From: Pseudomonadota bacterium
GTDB lineage: Bacteria > Desulfobacterota > Syntrophia > Syntrophales > UBA5619
Reading direction: 5' to 3'
Assembly (NCBI GenBank): GCA_018896355.1
Contig: JAHIMW010000127.1
Coordinates: 1 to 19,352, forward strand
DNA length: 19,352 nt
Below the pieces are notes generated by a model. It was not told the origin of the DNA, did no database searches, and saw only the letters and a program-made list of their open reading frames with translations. Each line of letters opens with the position of its first letter. Position 1 is the stretch's first letter. Shown one piece after another: positions 1 through 8,067 of the stretch. A program made the translations under genes and the position numbers.

Positions 1-2
1 CA

Positions 3-1406
3 AAACGGGAAGACCTCCTCGCCAGTCTCGATATCCAAGACTTCGACGCGCAATACGAAATTTCCAACCCTCGGAAGGACAACCGCTGGAGTTTCCGACC
101 GTCGGCTGTCTCAACGGCATATATGACATGGCCACGCATGACGGAATTGTCCGCCCAACAGCCCGCATACGGTCATATGGAAACAAGAGGATTTGCGCTG
201 ATTTCGCATCAGCGTGAATCGCTCGTTGATCGAATGCAAGCGTTCTTCGATTTAAATGTAAGCAACGAGGACATGAAAGAAATTTGTCCTGAAATAATGG
301 ATAATTATTGCCGTTTTGATGGTATGCGGGATCGCGGGAAGATCTTGGCAAAGATGCAATTTTCGAAAGAGATGGTTCAACGGTTTTCTTTCAAGCCGTT
401 TGACTCGCGTTGGTATTATGGGGATGCACAACGCCCGCTTTGGTCTGAGCCAAGTTCTGCGCTTGCTGCGCAGGCATGGGTTGGAAATTCTTTTCTTATT
501 TCGAGGATGGCCGGTGTCAAAGACCCGGAAGGTTCCCCGTTATTCTTCAGTCGTGCAGCATTCGAACGCGACGTGATATCGGGGCATGCACGAGCAATTC
601 CCTTCCACATCAAGGTGGGGGCGGCCCGCCGGGCTGGTCGCGGCTCGCTCGACGAGTGCGCCTTGCCTGGAATGGAACATGACACCGACAGGATCACCGC
701 CAACCTCTCCCCCTCCGGTCGCGCCTATCTTGCATCGCTCGGCCTGCCAGACCCGGACACCGATCAGGCGACCGCCGAACTGATCTGGTATCACGCGCTG
801 GCCATAGGCTATTCGCCCGCCTATCTCGCCGAGAACGCCGACGGTATCCGTCAGGACTGGCCGCGGATTCCGCTTCCGCAGGCGAAGGATTCGCTGCTCG
901 CCTCCGCAGCCCTTGGGCGGCAGGTGGCGGCCTTGCTGGACACGGAAGCGCCGGTTCCGGGCGTGACCGCCGGGAAGATTCAAGGCGAATTGAGGAGCAT
1001 CGCGGTCTTTCAGCGTGTGGACGGAAAACCCGCGAAGCCCGAAGCCGGCGATTTGGACCTGACCGCCGGATGGGGCCACGCCGGCAAAGGCGGCGTGACC
1101 ATGCCGGGCAAGGGGAAGCTGATCCGCCGGGACGACGGCGCCTGCGACATCTTCCTCAACGACGTCGCATTCTGGCGGAACATACCCGGGACGGTGTGGG
1201 ACTACACCATCGGCGGCTACCAGGTCATCAAGAAGTGGCTCTCATACCGCGAGAAGCCCTTGCTCGGCCGCGGCCTGACGTCTGAGGAAGTCCGTTACGT
1301 CACGGAAATGGCCCGCCGTCTCGCGGCACTGATCGCCTTGCAGGCGTCCCTGGACGACAACTACCGGAACGTGATCCGGACGACCTATCCGTGGACGAAC
1401 CCATAG
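3..1406 (+). CDS. Type ISP restriction-modification enzyme, C-terminal part (5' end outside window)
   Basis: The reading frame is open from the first bases of the window with no stop, so the gene begins upstream. The first in-frame ATG at 123 lies inside family-like sequence: residues just before it (ISNPRKDNRWSFRP) match the stretch that precedes the specificity domain in type ISP enzymes, so 123 is not the real start. What is seen is the C-terminal specificity (target-recognition) portion of a single-chain enzyme that in full carries nuclease, helicase and adenine-methyltransferase domains (LlaGI/LlaBIII class). Family-like landmarks are FKPFDSRWYY, YHALAIGYSPAYLAENADG, GWGHAGKGGV and the near-terminal VWDYTIGGYQVIKKWLSYRE. 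The stop is TAG at 1404-1406. The first ~590 bases are much less GC-rich than the rest. The role is defence by site-specific methylation and ATP-driven cleavage, known for the family and not testable here because the catalytic domains lie outside the window. Confidence 0.85.
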   Translation, partial: KREDLLASLDIQDFDAQYEISNPRKDNRWSFRPSAVSTAYMTWPRMTELSAQQPAYGHMETRGFALISHQRESLVDRMQAFFDLNVSNEDMKEICPEIMDNYCRFDGMRDRGKILAKMQFSKEMVQRFSFKPFDSRWYYGDAQRPLWSEPSSALAAQAWVGNSFLISRMAGVKDPEGSPLFFSRAAFERDVISGHARAIPFHIKVGAARRAGRGSLDECALPGMEHDTDRITANLSPSGRAYLASLGLPDPDTDQATAELIWYHALAIGYSPAYLAENADGIRQDWPRIPLPQAKDSLLASAALGRQVAALLDTEAPVPGVTAGKIQGELRSIAVFQRVDGKPAKPEAGDLDLTAGWGHAGKGGVTMPGKGKLIRRDDGACDIFLNDVAFWRNIPGTVWDYTIGGYQVIKKWLSYREKPLLGRGLTSEEVRYVTEMARRLAALIALQASLDDNYRNVIRTTYPWTNP

Positions 1407-1467
1407 TTATCGCGGAAACGAAGGGTGGGAGAAGGGCAAGGTCATCATCATCAGAGGGAGGTGGGTC

Positions 1468-1836
1468 ATGAAAACGGCAATCAAAGCAGCGCTGTTGTCG
1501 GCCCTGGTTTTTCCAGGTCTGGGACAGATGTACCTCAAGCGGTACGTGCGGGGGCTGATCCCGATGGTTCTCACGCTGACCGGCCTAGGCGTTCTGATTA
1601 CGCAGGCGACGGTCGGCGCTCTTCAGGAGCTCGAGAAAATGCAGAGCCAGGGCGGGCTCGTGGACCTGAACGCCGTTGCCAATCGTGCGGCGGCCTCTTC
1701 CGCATCCGGCGACTGGTATTCCCCCCTCATCATGCCGATGATCGTCGTTTGCTGGCTCTTTTCCGTGATCGACGCCTATATGCTGGGAAAAAGAAAAGAG
1801 CCGCCCACGGCCCCGAATCTGGCCAAGTTAGAATGA
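1468..1836 (+). CDS. Small membrane protein with PGLGQ motif (TM2/DUF5683-like)
   Basis: A 122-residue protein with three likely membrane segments, at about residues 5-22, 30-52 and 87-107. The first contains FPGLGQMYLKRYVRG, a motif shared by small TM2-like and DUF5683-like membrane proteins of unknown function. A middle loop (about 55-85) is polar and Ala/Ser-rich, and the C-terminal tail is short and basic (GKRKE). The start is supported by GGGAGG at 1456-1461, six bases before ATG 1468. It follows the restriction-modification gene by 61 bases on the same strand with no obvious promoter between, so co-transcription is possible. I cannot assign a function. The frame, ribosome binding site and hydrophobic pattern make it a convincing real gene. 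Confidence 0.75.
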   Translation: MKTAIKAALLSALVFPGLGQMYLKRYVRGLIPMVLTLTGLGVLITQATVGALQELEKMQSQGGLVDLNAVANRAAASSASGDWYSPLIMPMIVVCWLFSVIDAYMLGKRKEPPTAPNLAKLE

Positions 1837-1878
1837 GGAATTTCCATTGAAATAAAATTCGCGCCGGGAGAGGAAATC

Positions 1879-2057
1879 ATGGAATTCAACGTCCTGATCG
1901 GCGGAGAGGGAGGGCAGGGCGCCTTTTCCGTCGAACTGGAGCTGACGGAAATCCTGACGAGGCCCCGCGCCGAGAGATCCGGGAGATCTTCCGGGTTCCG
2001 CTGACGAAGGCGGATGCGGCCTCCCGACTCAATATGCGCTGCTTGATGATGCGCTGA
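1879..2057 (+). pseudogene. Probable remnant of a 2-oxoacid:acceptor oxidoreductase (alpha/gamma N-terminus)
   Basis: ATG 1879 is preceded by a good ribosome binding site (GGGAGAGGA, 1866-1874) and opens a 41-codon frame ending in TGA at 2002-2004. Its first residues, MEFNVLIGGEGGQG, match the N-terminal nucleotide-binding glycine motif of the gamma-type domain of 2-oxoacid:ferredoxin oxidoreductases (KorA/KorC, PorG class), where more than 170 residues should follow. After about 16 residues the similarity I recognise is lost. A second frame continues from about 1956 to TGA 2055-2057 (REIREIFRVPLTKAD) and could be a scrap of the same gene, but I am not sure of that. The picture is a gene start with working translation signals followed by a large deletion and frame change. 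The alternative is a chance small ORF with a motif-like start. Confidence 0.4.
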
Positions 2058-2092
2058 TCCCGCATGCGGGTTGTAATCCATTCAGAAAAAGG
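2005..2092. other. Low-content part of the 1837-2238 gap
   Basis: The 402-base gap between the small membrane protein and the first binding-protein gene holds the oxidoreductase remnant (1879-2057), the promoter at 2093-2121, and an untranslated leader of roughly 110 bases. I see no tRNA, no classical intrinsic terminator and no convincing riboswitch fold. A weak CTTAT/ATAAG pair around 2142-2166 has a 15-base loop and is probably not meaningful. Confidence 0.5.
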
Positions 2093-2121
2093 TTGACACA
2101 AAAATCGGACTTTCTTATAGT
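2093..2121 (+). promoter_or_regulatory. Near-consensus sigma70-type promoter for ABC importer 1
   Basis: A perfect -35 box TTGACA (2093-2098) is followed after exactly 17 bases by TATAGT (2116-2121), with an A-run (CAGAAAAA) just upstream. Transcription would begin near 2128 and leave a leader of about 110 bases before ATG 2239. It lies directly upstream of the binding-protein gene and would drive the whole SBP-permease-ATPase-DHH operon. Confidence 0.75.
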
Positions 2122-2238
2122 CACTTTACCCGAAGGGGAATTCTTATCCGTCCGTATCACAAATAAGCAGATATTCACGTGCCAGCGTTGACAACCGATC
2201 AGATGAAGTCCACAGAACAGATTAAAGGAGGTCATGTC

Positions 2239-3420
2239 ATGAAAAGATCCTTGATTCTCGCATTGGCAATCGTCTTTTTGACCACGCTGTCCACCGGCAT
2301 TCTATTGGGGCAGGGGAAGTTTTCCAAAGAAACCGAGGAGTGGCTGAAGAAGTCGGCGCTCGGTTCTTACGAAACCCGGGATTATGACGAAAAGCAGATC
2401 TACGAGAAGGCAAAACTGGAGCAGGAGGTGTCCGTCTACTCCTATTCGTCACGCGTCCACCAGTTTGGAAAGACCTTCGAGAAGCAGTATCCCGGCATCA
2501 AGGTGAACGGCTTCGACATGGATTCCACGGAGATCGTGACGAAGGTTCTGGCCGAGCAGAGGGCCGGGAACTTTGCGGCCGATGTGATCTTCCTGAAGGA
2601 TCCTTCCACCGTTCAACACGAGCTGCTCCAGAAAGGACTGGTCTTTACCTATGTTCCCCCGGACCTGAAATCCGTCCTCCCGGACCGTTTCCAGAAACCC
2701 TTCCTCGTTCACCATGTCAGCATAGACGCCCTGATCTACAACACCGACGCGAACAAGGCCTCTCCCGTGCAGAGCCTCTGGGACCTGACCAAGCCGGAGT
2801 GGAAGTCGCGGGTCAGCTTTCCAGATCCGGTGAAGATGCCGGAGTTCATCGAATTCCTTGCCACCGTCGTTCAGCATGGGGACGAGATGGCCGTGGAGTA
2901 TCAGCGGGTTTTCGGAAAGCCGATCCAACTCTCCAAAGGGGTGAAGAACGCCGGGTACGAGTGGATTCTCCGGGTGCTGAAGAATGACGCCATCATCGCC
3001 GGTTCGACCAACGACGTCTCCAACGCGGTGGGGCAACCGGGCCAAGCCACGCCGCCGGTGGGGATCACGGCCTTCTCCCGGCTGCGGGACAAGGAGAAGA
3101 ATCCAAAGCTGGCCTTCGACGTGGCCTATGACGTGAAACCGGTTCTGGGGATCGCCACGGAAGTGGTCGTCGCCATCGTGAACCGGGCGAAGCATCCGAA
3201 CGCGGCGAAACTGATGACCCGCTGGATGATGGGCGACGCGAAGGGAGGCCAGGGCTACAAGCCTTACTTCGTCCTCGGGAATCTCGCGGTGCGGACGGAC
3301 CAGCCGGCGCCGAAGGGTTCAAGGTCCCTGGCGCAGATGAACGTCTGGATGGCCGATCCGGCCTATGTCTGGGATTACGGGCAGGAGATCCGCGATTTCT
3401 GGCTGGCGAATCTGAAATGA
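2239..3420 (+). CDS. ABC importer 1, periplasmic substrate-binding protein (ferric-iron/AfuA-like family)
   Basis: I chose ATG 2239 over the in-frame upstream ATG at 2179 because AAAGGAGGT (2224-2232) sits six bases before it and the protein then starts with a typical export signal: MKRS, then a hydrophobic core at about residues 5-24. There is no lipobox cysteine, so a soluble periplasmic protein is expected. The mature 370-residue part has the layout of the extracellular solute-binding family used by FbpA/AfuA-like and 2-aminoethylphosphonate importers: VSVYSYSS strand 1 (about 64-71), YPGIKV (84-89), ADVIFLKDP (114-122), IYNTD (166-170) and WDLTKPEWKSRVSFPDP (181-197). The tandem tyrosines that bind iron in FbpA are not evident, so ferric iron is only a family-level guess. 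It is the first gene of a four-gene operon. Confidence 0.85.
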   Translation: MKRSLILALAIVFLTTLSTGILLGQGKFSKETEEWLKKSALGSYETRDYDEKQIYEKAKLEQEVSVYSYSSRVHQFGKTFEKQYPGIKVNGFDMDSTEIVTKVLAEQRAGNFAADVIFLKDPSTVQHELLQKGLVFTYVPPDLKSVLPDRFQKPFLVHHVSIDALIYNTDANKASPVQSLWDLTKPEWKSRVSFPDPVKMPEFIEFLATVVQHGDEMAVEYQRVFGKPIQLSKGVKNAGYEWILRVLKNDAIIAGSTNDVSNAVGQPGQATPPVGITAFSRLRDKEKNPKLAFDVAYDVKPVLGIATEVVVAIVNRAKHPNAAKLMTRWMMGDAKGGQGYKPYFVLGNLAVRTDQPAPKGSRSLAQMNVWMADPAYVWDYGQEIRDFWLANLK

Positions 3421-3450
3421 CGACCCTCCCTCCGCGGCTTTGGGCATGGC

Positions 3451-5241
3451 ATGAATGAATCGGCAAGTTTGTTCGTCAACCGTCTGGGCCTGAAACTGAG
3501 GCAGCCCCAGGTGATCCTGGGGCTCCTGCTGCTGGTGGTCCTCGCCGGACTCGTGGTGGTCCCCTTTCTGCAGCTGGTCCACGACACGGCCGTCTGGCAG
3601 GAGGCGGACCGCCGTATGAGCCGCTTGGCCGAGCCGGGGGACTGGACCCTCTTCCACTACCTGCGAGTCTTCGCCGGCCCGCTGAGCGTCAATATTTTCT
3701 ACCGGCCGCTGATCCATTCGCTGGCCACCTCGCTGACCATTGCACTGACGGCGATGCTGCTGGGAGGGCTGATGGCCTGGCTCGTCGTCCGGACCGACAT
3801 GCCCTTCAAAAAGACGATCGCGGTTTTCGCCGTCATTCCCTATGTGCTCCCCTCCTACACGCTGGCCCTTGCCTGGCTCGACTTCTTCAAGAACGAGCGG
3901 ATCGGCGGCGCCGTCGGCATCTGCTCGTATCTCTTCGGCGTCAGCCCGCCGGATTGGCTTGCATATGGTTTTGTCCCCATCGTGATCACGCTTTCGCTCC
4001 ACTACTACCCCTTCACCTACCTCCTCGTCTCGGGGGCGTTGGTCTCGCTGGATTCCAACCTGGAGGAGTCGGGGGAGGTCCTCGGGGCAAGCCGGTTCCG
4101 AATCCTCCGGCGGATCACCTTTCCGCTGATGCTGCCGGCGCTGATCTCGGCCTTCATCCTGACCTTCTCCCGCGCCGTGGGGACCTTCGGGACACCGTAC
4201 TTCCTGGGTGCCCCGGTCCGGTATTTTACGCTCTCCACGACGATCTACTCGAGCATCGTCAACCGGACGCCGGCCGTCGCCTACATCGGCGCCCTCGTGC
4301 TCATCCTGATCTCGATGGTCATCATCTATCTGAACCAGAAGGTGATCGGCGAGAAGAGCTTCGTCACCATCGCCGGCAAGGGGCTCCTGCGTCGCGTGAC
4401 CTTGCTGGGCCGGTGGCGCTGGCCGGCCTTTTCGCTGATGGCGGCGCTGATCGGGATTGCCGTCTTCGTGCCCCTTCTATTGCTCCTGTGGCAGACGCTG
4501 ATGCTCTATCCCAACGACTACTCCCTGGGGAACCTAACGCTCCACTACTGGATCGGGAAGAGCCAGGCCACCCTGGCCGAGGGGGAAAGCGGCATCCTGC
4601 GGAACGCCCAGATCCTGGGGTCGGCCTGGAACAGCATCTGTCTTTCGGTGATCGTCGCGCTGGTCACAGGGATGATGGGGATTCTGATCGGCTATGCGGT
4701 AGTCCGGGGGAGAAAAACCAGACTTGCAGCCGTGCTCGAACAGGGATCGTTCCTCCCCTACCTGATCCCCAGCATCGCCTTCGGGGCGATCTACCTGGCG
4801 CTCTTCTCGAAATCCATCGGCCCCCTGCCGCCGCTCTACGGGACCTTTCTCCTGCTCGTTCTCGTCTGCGTGGCGAAGAACCTCCCCTTTTCGGCCCGGT
4901 CGGGGATCTCCTCGATGATGCAGGTGGCCGGGGAACTGGAGGAGGCGGGGATGATGGCCGGCGCAACCTGGCTGCAGCGGTTCCGGAGGATCATCCTGCC
5001 GCTCACGCTGGCCGGTTCCCTCTCGGGCTTCATCCTGGCCTTTATCTCGACGATGCGTGAGCTGTCACTGATCATCCTGCTCATCACGCCCGAGACAAGG
5101 ACCCTGACGACGATGACCTTCCGCTATGTGGAACAGGGTTATTCGCAGTTTGCCGACGCGATCATCCTTTTGATCGTGCTGCTCGTCGTGGGCGGCGAGT
5201 TTCTGGCCAGACGCATCGGCGGCAAAAGGGAGACGATTTGA
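3451..5241 (+). CDS. ABC importer 1, fused double permease (FbpB/ThiP-like)
   Basis: A 596-residue inner-membrane protein with about twelve hydrophobic segments in two homologous halves, as in FbpB- and ThiP-type permeases. Each half carries an EAA-type loop that docks on the ATPase: LEESGEVLGASRFRILRRI with a following P in the first half, and LEEAGMMAGATWLQRFRRI with a following P in the second. The first segment follows a short basic N-terminus (about residues 21-43). The ribosome binding site before ATG 3451 is poor (TTTGGGCATGGC), and the gene lies 30 bases after the binding-protein stop, so translation may rely on coupling. It ends one base before the ATPase start codon. Both domains needed for a complete channel are in one chain, so no partner permease is required. 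Confidence 0.88.
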   Translation: MNESASLFVNRLGLKLRQPQVILGLLLLVVLAGLVVVPFLQLVHDTAVWQEADRRMSRLAEPGDWTLFHYLRVFAGPLSVNIFYRPLIHSLATSLTIALTAMLLGGLMAWLVVRTDMPFKKTIAVFAVIPYVLPSYTLALAWLDFFKNERIGGAVGICSYLFGVSPPDWLAYGFVPIVITLSLHYYPFTYLLVSGALVSLDSNLEESGEVLGASRFRILRRITFPLMLPALISAFILTFSRAVGTFGTPYFLGAPVRYFTLSTTIYSSIVNRTPAVAYIGALVLILISMVIIYLNQKVIGEKSFVTIAGKGLLRRVTLLGRWRWPAFSLMAALIGIAVFVPLLLLLWQTLMLYPNDYSLGNLTLHYWIGKSQATLAEGESGILRNAQILGSAWNSICLSVIVALVTGMMGILIGYAVVRGRKTRLAAVLEQGSFLPYLIPSIAFGAIYLALFSKSIGPLPPLYGTFLLLVLVCVAKNLPFSARSGISSMMQVAGELEEAGMMAGATWLQRFRRIILPLTLAGSLSGFILAFISTMRELSLIILLITPETRTLTTMTFRYVEQGYSQFADAIILLIVLLVVGGEFLARRIGGKRETI

Positions 5242-5242
5242 A

Positions 5243-6346
5243 ATGGCAATGATCGAAATCGAAGGGATTACCAAACGCTTTGGCGGCGTCACCGCCGTCG
5301 ATAACCTGAGCCTCGCGGTGGATGCGGGGGAATTTCTCACGCTCCTGGGACCTTCGGGGTGCGGGAAGACAACGGTCCTCCGGATGATCGCGGGTCTCGA
5401 GGTTCCCGACGCCGGGGAGATCCGGATCGCGGGAAAGACGGTTTTCTCCGCGCAGCGGGGCCTTTTTGTCTCCCCGGGAAAGAGGGGGATCGGGCTCGTT
5501 TTCCAGTCCTATGCCCTCTGGCCCCACATGAGCGTCCGGCAGAACGTGGCCTTCGGTCTCGAGATCCGGAAGGTCGATCCGGAGGAGATGAAAAGGGAGG
5601 TCGCCGAGGCGCTCGCCTACATGCACCTCGAAGGGATGGAAGATCGCTATCCCCAGCAGATGAGCGGCGGCCAGCAGCAGCGTGTCGCCCTAGCCCGGAT
5701 GCTGGTCGCCCGCCCCGGGGTCTTTCTGATGGACGAACCCCTCTCCAACCTCGACGCCAAGCTCCGGATCGAGATGCGGGCGGAGATCAAGCGGCTCCAC
5801 CGGGAGGCGCACGCCACGACCGTCTACGTGACCCACGACCAGACCGAGGCCCTGACCCTCTCCAGCCGGGTGGCGGTTATGGAAAGGGGGAGGCTGATGC
5901 AGGTCGCCCCGCCCCGGGAGATCTACCGGAGGCCGGCCAGCCTCTTCGTGGCTGACTTCATTGGGAGCCCCACGATCAACCTGATTCCGGGGAAAATCGT
6001 GCGGAAAAGCGAGGGGGTTTTCTTCGACGGGGAGGCGCTCTCGCTTCCCGCGCCGGCGCTTGCGGCCCACATAGGCGCCGAGGTGACGGCGGCCATCCGC
6101 CCGGAGGAAATCCAGATTGAAACGGGAGAAAACGAAGACGCCGTTTCGGGGGAAGCCTATGCGGTCCTCCCGGCGGGATCGGAGACGATCGTCCAGATCC
6201 GCCGGGAAGGCCGGATCTTCAATGTTCGCGTGATCGGGGAGACCTCCTTTGATGTTGGGGAGAATCTCTGCATGAGGTTTCTCCCCGAGGCGGTCAGCTA
6301 TTTCCACCGTAACGGGGGAGACCGCATCGATACCGGGCGGGAATGA
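5243..6346 (+). CDS. ABC importer 1, ATPase subunit (FbpC/PotA-like)
   Basis: A 367-residue nucleotide-binding subunit. Visible motifs are Walker A GPSGCGKTT (36-44), Q-loop Q88 in VFQSYALWPHMS, signature SGGQQQR (141-147), Walker B FLMDEP (161-166), D-loop SNLDAK and switch His198 in VTHDQ. Residues from about 240 form a TOBE-type C-terminal domain (GSPTINLIPGKIV, AAIRPEEIQ) used for substrate or regulatory contacts in this class. ATG 5243 is one base after the permease stop, with AGGGAG at 5227-5232. ATG 5249 is in frame but sits too far from that site. Its stop codon overlaps the DHH gene start (ATGA), which indicates translational coupling. Confidence 0.92.
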   Translation: MAMIEIEGITKRFGGVTAVDNLSLAVDAGEFLTLLGPSGCGKTTVLRMIAGLEVPDAGEIRIAGKTVFSAQRGLFVSPGKRGIGLVFQSYALWPHMSVRQNVAFGLEIRKVDPEEMKREVAEALAYMHLEGMEDRYPQQMSGGQQQRVALARMLVARPGVFLMDEPLSNLDAKLRIEMRAEIKRLHREAHATTVYVTHDQTEALTLSSRVAVMERGRLMQVAPPREIYRRPASLFVADFIGSPTINLIPGKIVRKSEGVFFDGEALSLPAPALAAHIGAEVTAAIRPEEIQIETGENEDAVSGEAYAVLPAGSETIVQIRREGRIFNVRVIGETSFDVGENLCMRFLPEAVSYFHRNGGDRIDTGRE

Positions 6347-7569
6347 ACATGGATTCCATACGGCTTGAAAACTTTCGCGGGGCGATGAAGGCGGCGGCTG
6401 CGTCGCTGACCGATCAGCCGTGCCGGGAGATCACCTTGATCCACCACAACGACACCGATGGGATCACGGCGGGTGCCATTCTCAGAAAGTCCCTGATGCG
6501 GGCGGGATTTTTGGTGGAGAACATCCCCATCGAGAGGGTCCACCCCGCTTTTCTGCCGGCTATTCATACGCCGGAGAGGCGTCTCATCCTCTACGCCGAC
6601 CTGGGCGGCCAGGTGGCGGATGTGATCAGCCGCCATATTCCGGAAGGATGCCGGGTGATCATCCTGGATCACCACCTGCCCGCCGCCGGCGAGTTTCCCC
6701 GTCTGCGGCAGGTCAACCCGGAACATTTCGGCATCGACGGGGACAAGGAATGCGCGGCGGCGGCGGCAGCCTGTTTCTTCGCGCTGGCGCTGGACGCCGA
6801 AAATGAAGAGATGGCGGCGCTGGCTGTCCTTGGGGCGGTTGGCGATCACCAGATGGCGGAGGGGCGTTGCTCCGGTCTCAACGCTCTCCTGCTCGAAATG
6901 GCCGTCCGGAGGGGGGAACTGCGACCGGGCGGCGACGATGCCGAGACCCCCTATCTCGTTCCTTGTTTTCAAGGCTGGAACCTCCGGGAAGCGGACCGTC
7001 TGATCACCGCGTTGGCCGTCAACGGTTACTATCGCCACGGCGCCGATCTGGCGCTCGACGCCTGTCTGAAGGGTCTCGATGATCGGGCGCTGGCCTTCAG
7101 CGTCGAACTGGCGGTGATTCAGCAGAAGCGTTTCGGACGGGAAATGGCCCGGATTCATCGGACGGGCCTTGATCGGGACGGAGAGATCGTCTGGACCGAC
7201 GTCGAGGACCGCTTCTATCCGCTGGGTCTCAAGGCGATCGGCATGTTCTGCGAGGAAATCATCCGGGACGGCGCAGTGGGCGGGGATCATTACGTGGTCG
7301 GCTTTCAGCGTTTCCCCGGCGAAAATCCCTACCTGGGCGGATTTTCCGGGAGGGAGACGAAGGTTTCCTTCCGTGTGACGCCCGGATTGAAGCGGTCCAT
7401 TGAAAAGGGAGAAAAACCGGACCTGATGCGGCTGGTTCCTCAGGCCGTGCATCAGGTCGGTGGCTTTGCCGAAGCCTGCCACCGTTTTGCAGCCGCCAGC
7501 ACGATCCCCGAGGAACAAAAGATGGACCTGGTACGACTTCTGGCCTACATCACAGCAGTGCGGACTTGA
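6343..7569 (+). CDS. DHH-family phosphoesterase (RecJ-like)
   Basis: A 408-residue protein of the DHH phosphoesterase superfamily (RecJ, NrnA/NrnB, archaeal RecJ-like and GAN proteins), which hydrolyse phosphodiester or phosphoanhydride bonds with Mn2+/Mg2+. The four metal-site motifs are visible and intact: HNDTDG (35-40), ADLGG (85-89), ILDHHLP (107-113) and GAVGDHQ (164-170). The C-terminal part is DHHA1-like with GG at 373-374 and HRFAAASTIP (380-389), a variant of the usual GGH..AAG nucleic-acid-binding loop. There is no signal peptide, so it is cytosolic. Its ATG overlaps the ATPase stop by 4 nt, so it belongs to the transporter operon, an unusual partner for an importer. Whether the substrate is nucleic acid, a dinucleotide or an imported phosphoester is unknown. 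It ends 7 bases from the convergent exonuclease gene. An in-frame ATG at 6349 is an alternative start. Confidence 0.85.
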   Translation: MNMDSIRLENFRGAMKAAAASLTDQPCREITLIHHNDTDGITAGAILRKSLMRAGFLVENIPIERVHPAFLPAIHTPERRLILYADLGGQVADVISRHIPEGCRVIILDHHLPAAGEFPRLRQVNPEHFGIDGDKECAAAAAACFFALALDAENEEMAALAVLGAVGDHQMAEGRCSGLNALLLEMAVRRGELRPGGDDAETPYLVPCFQGWNLREADRLITALAVNGYYRHGADLALDACLKGLDDRALAFSVELAVIQQKRFGREMARIHRTGLDRDGEIVWTDVEDRFYPLGLKAIGMFCEEIIRDGAVGGDHYVVGFQRFPGENPYLGGFSGRETKVSFRVTPGLKRSIEKGEKPDLMRLVPQAVHQVGGFAEACHRFAAASTIPEEQKMDLVRLLAYITAVRT

Positions 7570-7576
7570 CGTCGGT

Positions 7577-8029
7577 TCATCCCCCTTCCAGCTTCAGCCA
7601 GATCCTTGCCGTCATCCGGGCGTCGTCGAGGGCGCGGTGGTTCTGCCGGTGGAGGCCCACGTCGGGGAAGAGGTGGAGGTAGACGGTTTCCAGGGTGTGG
7701 TCCGAAAGGCGGGGGAGACGGCGCCGGCTGAGCTCCAGCGTGCAGAGGTGCGGGTGGGGGAGGCCCATCCCCAGCCGGGCGAACTCGTGGCGGAGAAAGC
7801 GGACGTCGAAGGCGGCGTTGTGGGCGACCAGGATGCTCTCCCGGATGAACTTGTCGAACAGGGGAAGGACCTGCTCCGGCGTCGGCTGCCCGGCGAGCAT
7901 CTCGTCGGTGATCCCGTGGATCGCCTGGACGGCGTAGGGGACCGGCACCCCGGCGTCGATCAGCGAGGCGAACTCCCCGACGACGGCCCCTTCCTCGATG
8001 GGCAGACAAAAATGCGCAAGCGCGCTCAT
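7577..8029 (-). CDS. DnaQ/PolC-like 3'-5' exonuclease domain protein lacking motif Exo I
   Basis: A 150-residue protein of the DEDDh exonuclease family (DNA polymerase III epsilon, PolC exonuclease). Family-like stretches are AIHGITDEMLAGQP (36-49), Exo II LVAHNAAFDVRFL (67-79, H70 and D75) and Exo III HRALDDAR (131-138, His131 and Asp136). The N-terminus enters the fold at EEGAVVGEFASLID, so the preceding ~30 residues with the DxET motif (two metal-binding carboxylates) are missing. I checked the bases upstream on this strand and found no DxET in any frame before the start, and an in-frame stop lies just upstream of the ATG. Yet the start has a good ribosome binding site (AAGGA, 8040-8036, six-base spacing) and a near-consensus promoter. 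It is either an inactive product of an internal deletion or a non-catalytic paralogue. Confidence 0.7.
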   Translation of the reverse strand: MSALAHFCLPIEEGAVVGEFASLIDAGVPVPYAVQAIHGITDEMLAGQPTPEQVLPLFDKFIRESILVAHNAAFDVRFLRHEFARLGMGLPHPHLCTLELSRRRLPRLSDHTLETVYLHLFPDVGLHRQNHRALDDARMTARIWLKLEGG

Positions 8030-8067
8030 CCTAAATCCTTAATGTTATATTGATTCTGTACGCTGGG

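Noticed and set aside
123..125. ATG 123 as start of the restriction-modification gene
   Set aside because: The frame is open and family-like upstream to the window edge, so the gene starts outside the window.
3446..3454. Two-codon ORF ATG-GCA-TGA overlapping the permease start
   Set aside because: It could act as a coupling mini-ORF, but there is no ribosome binding site and such triplets are common by chance.
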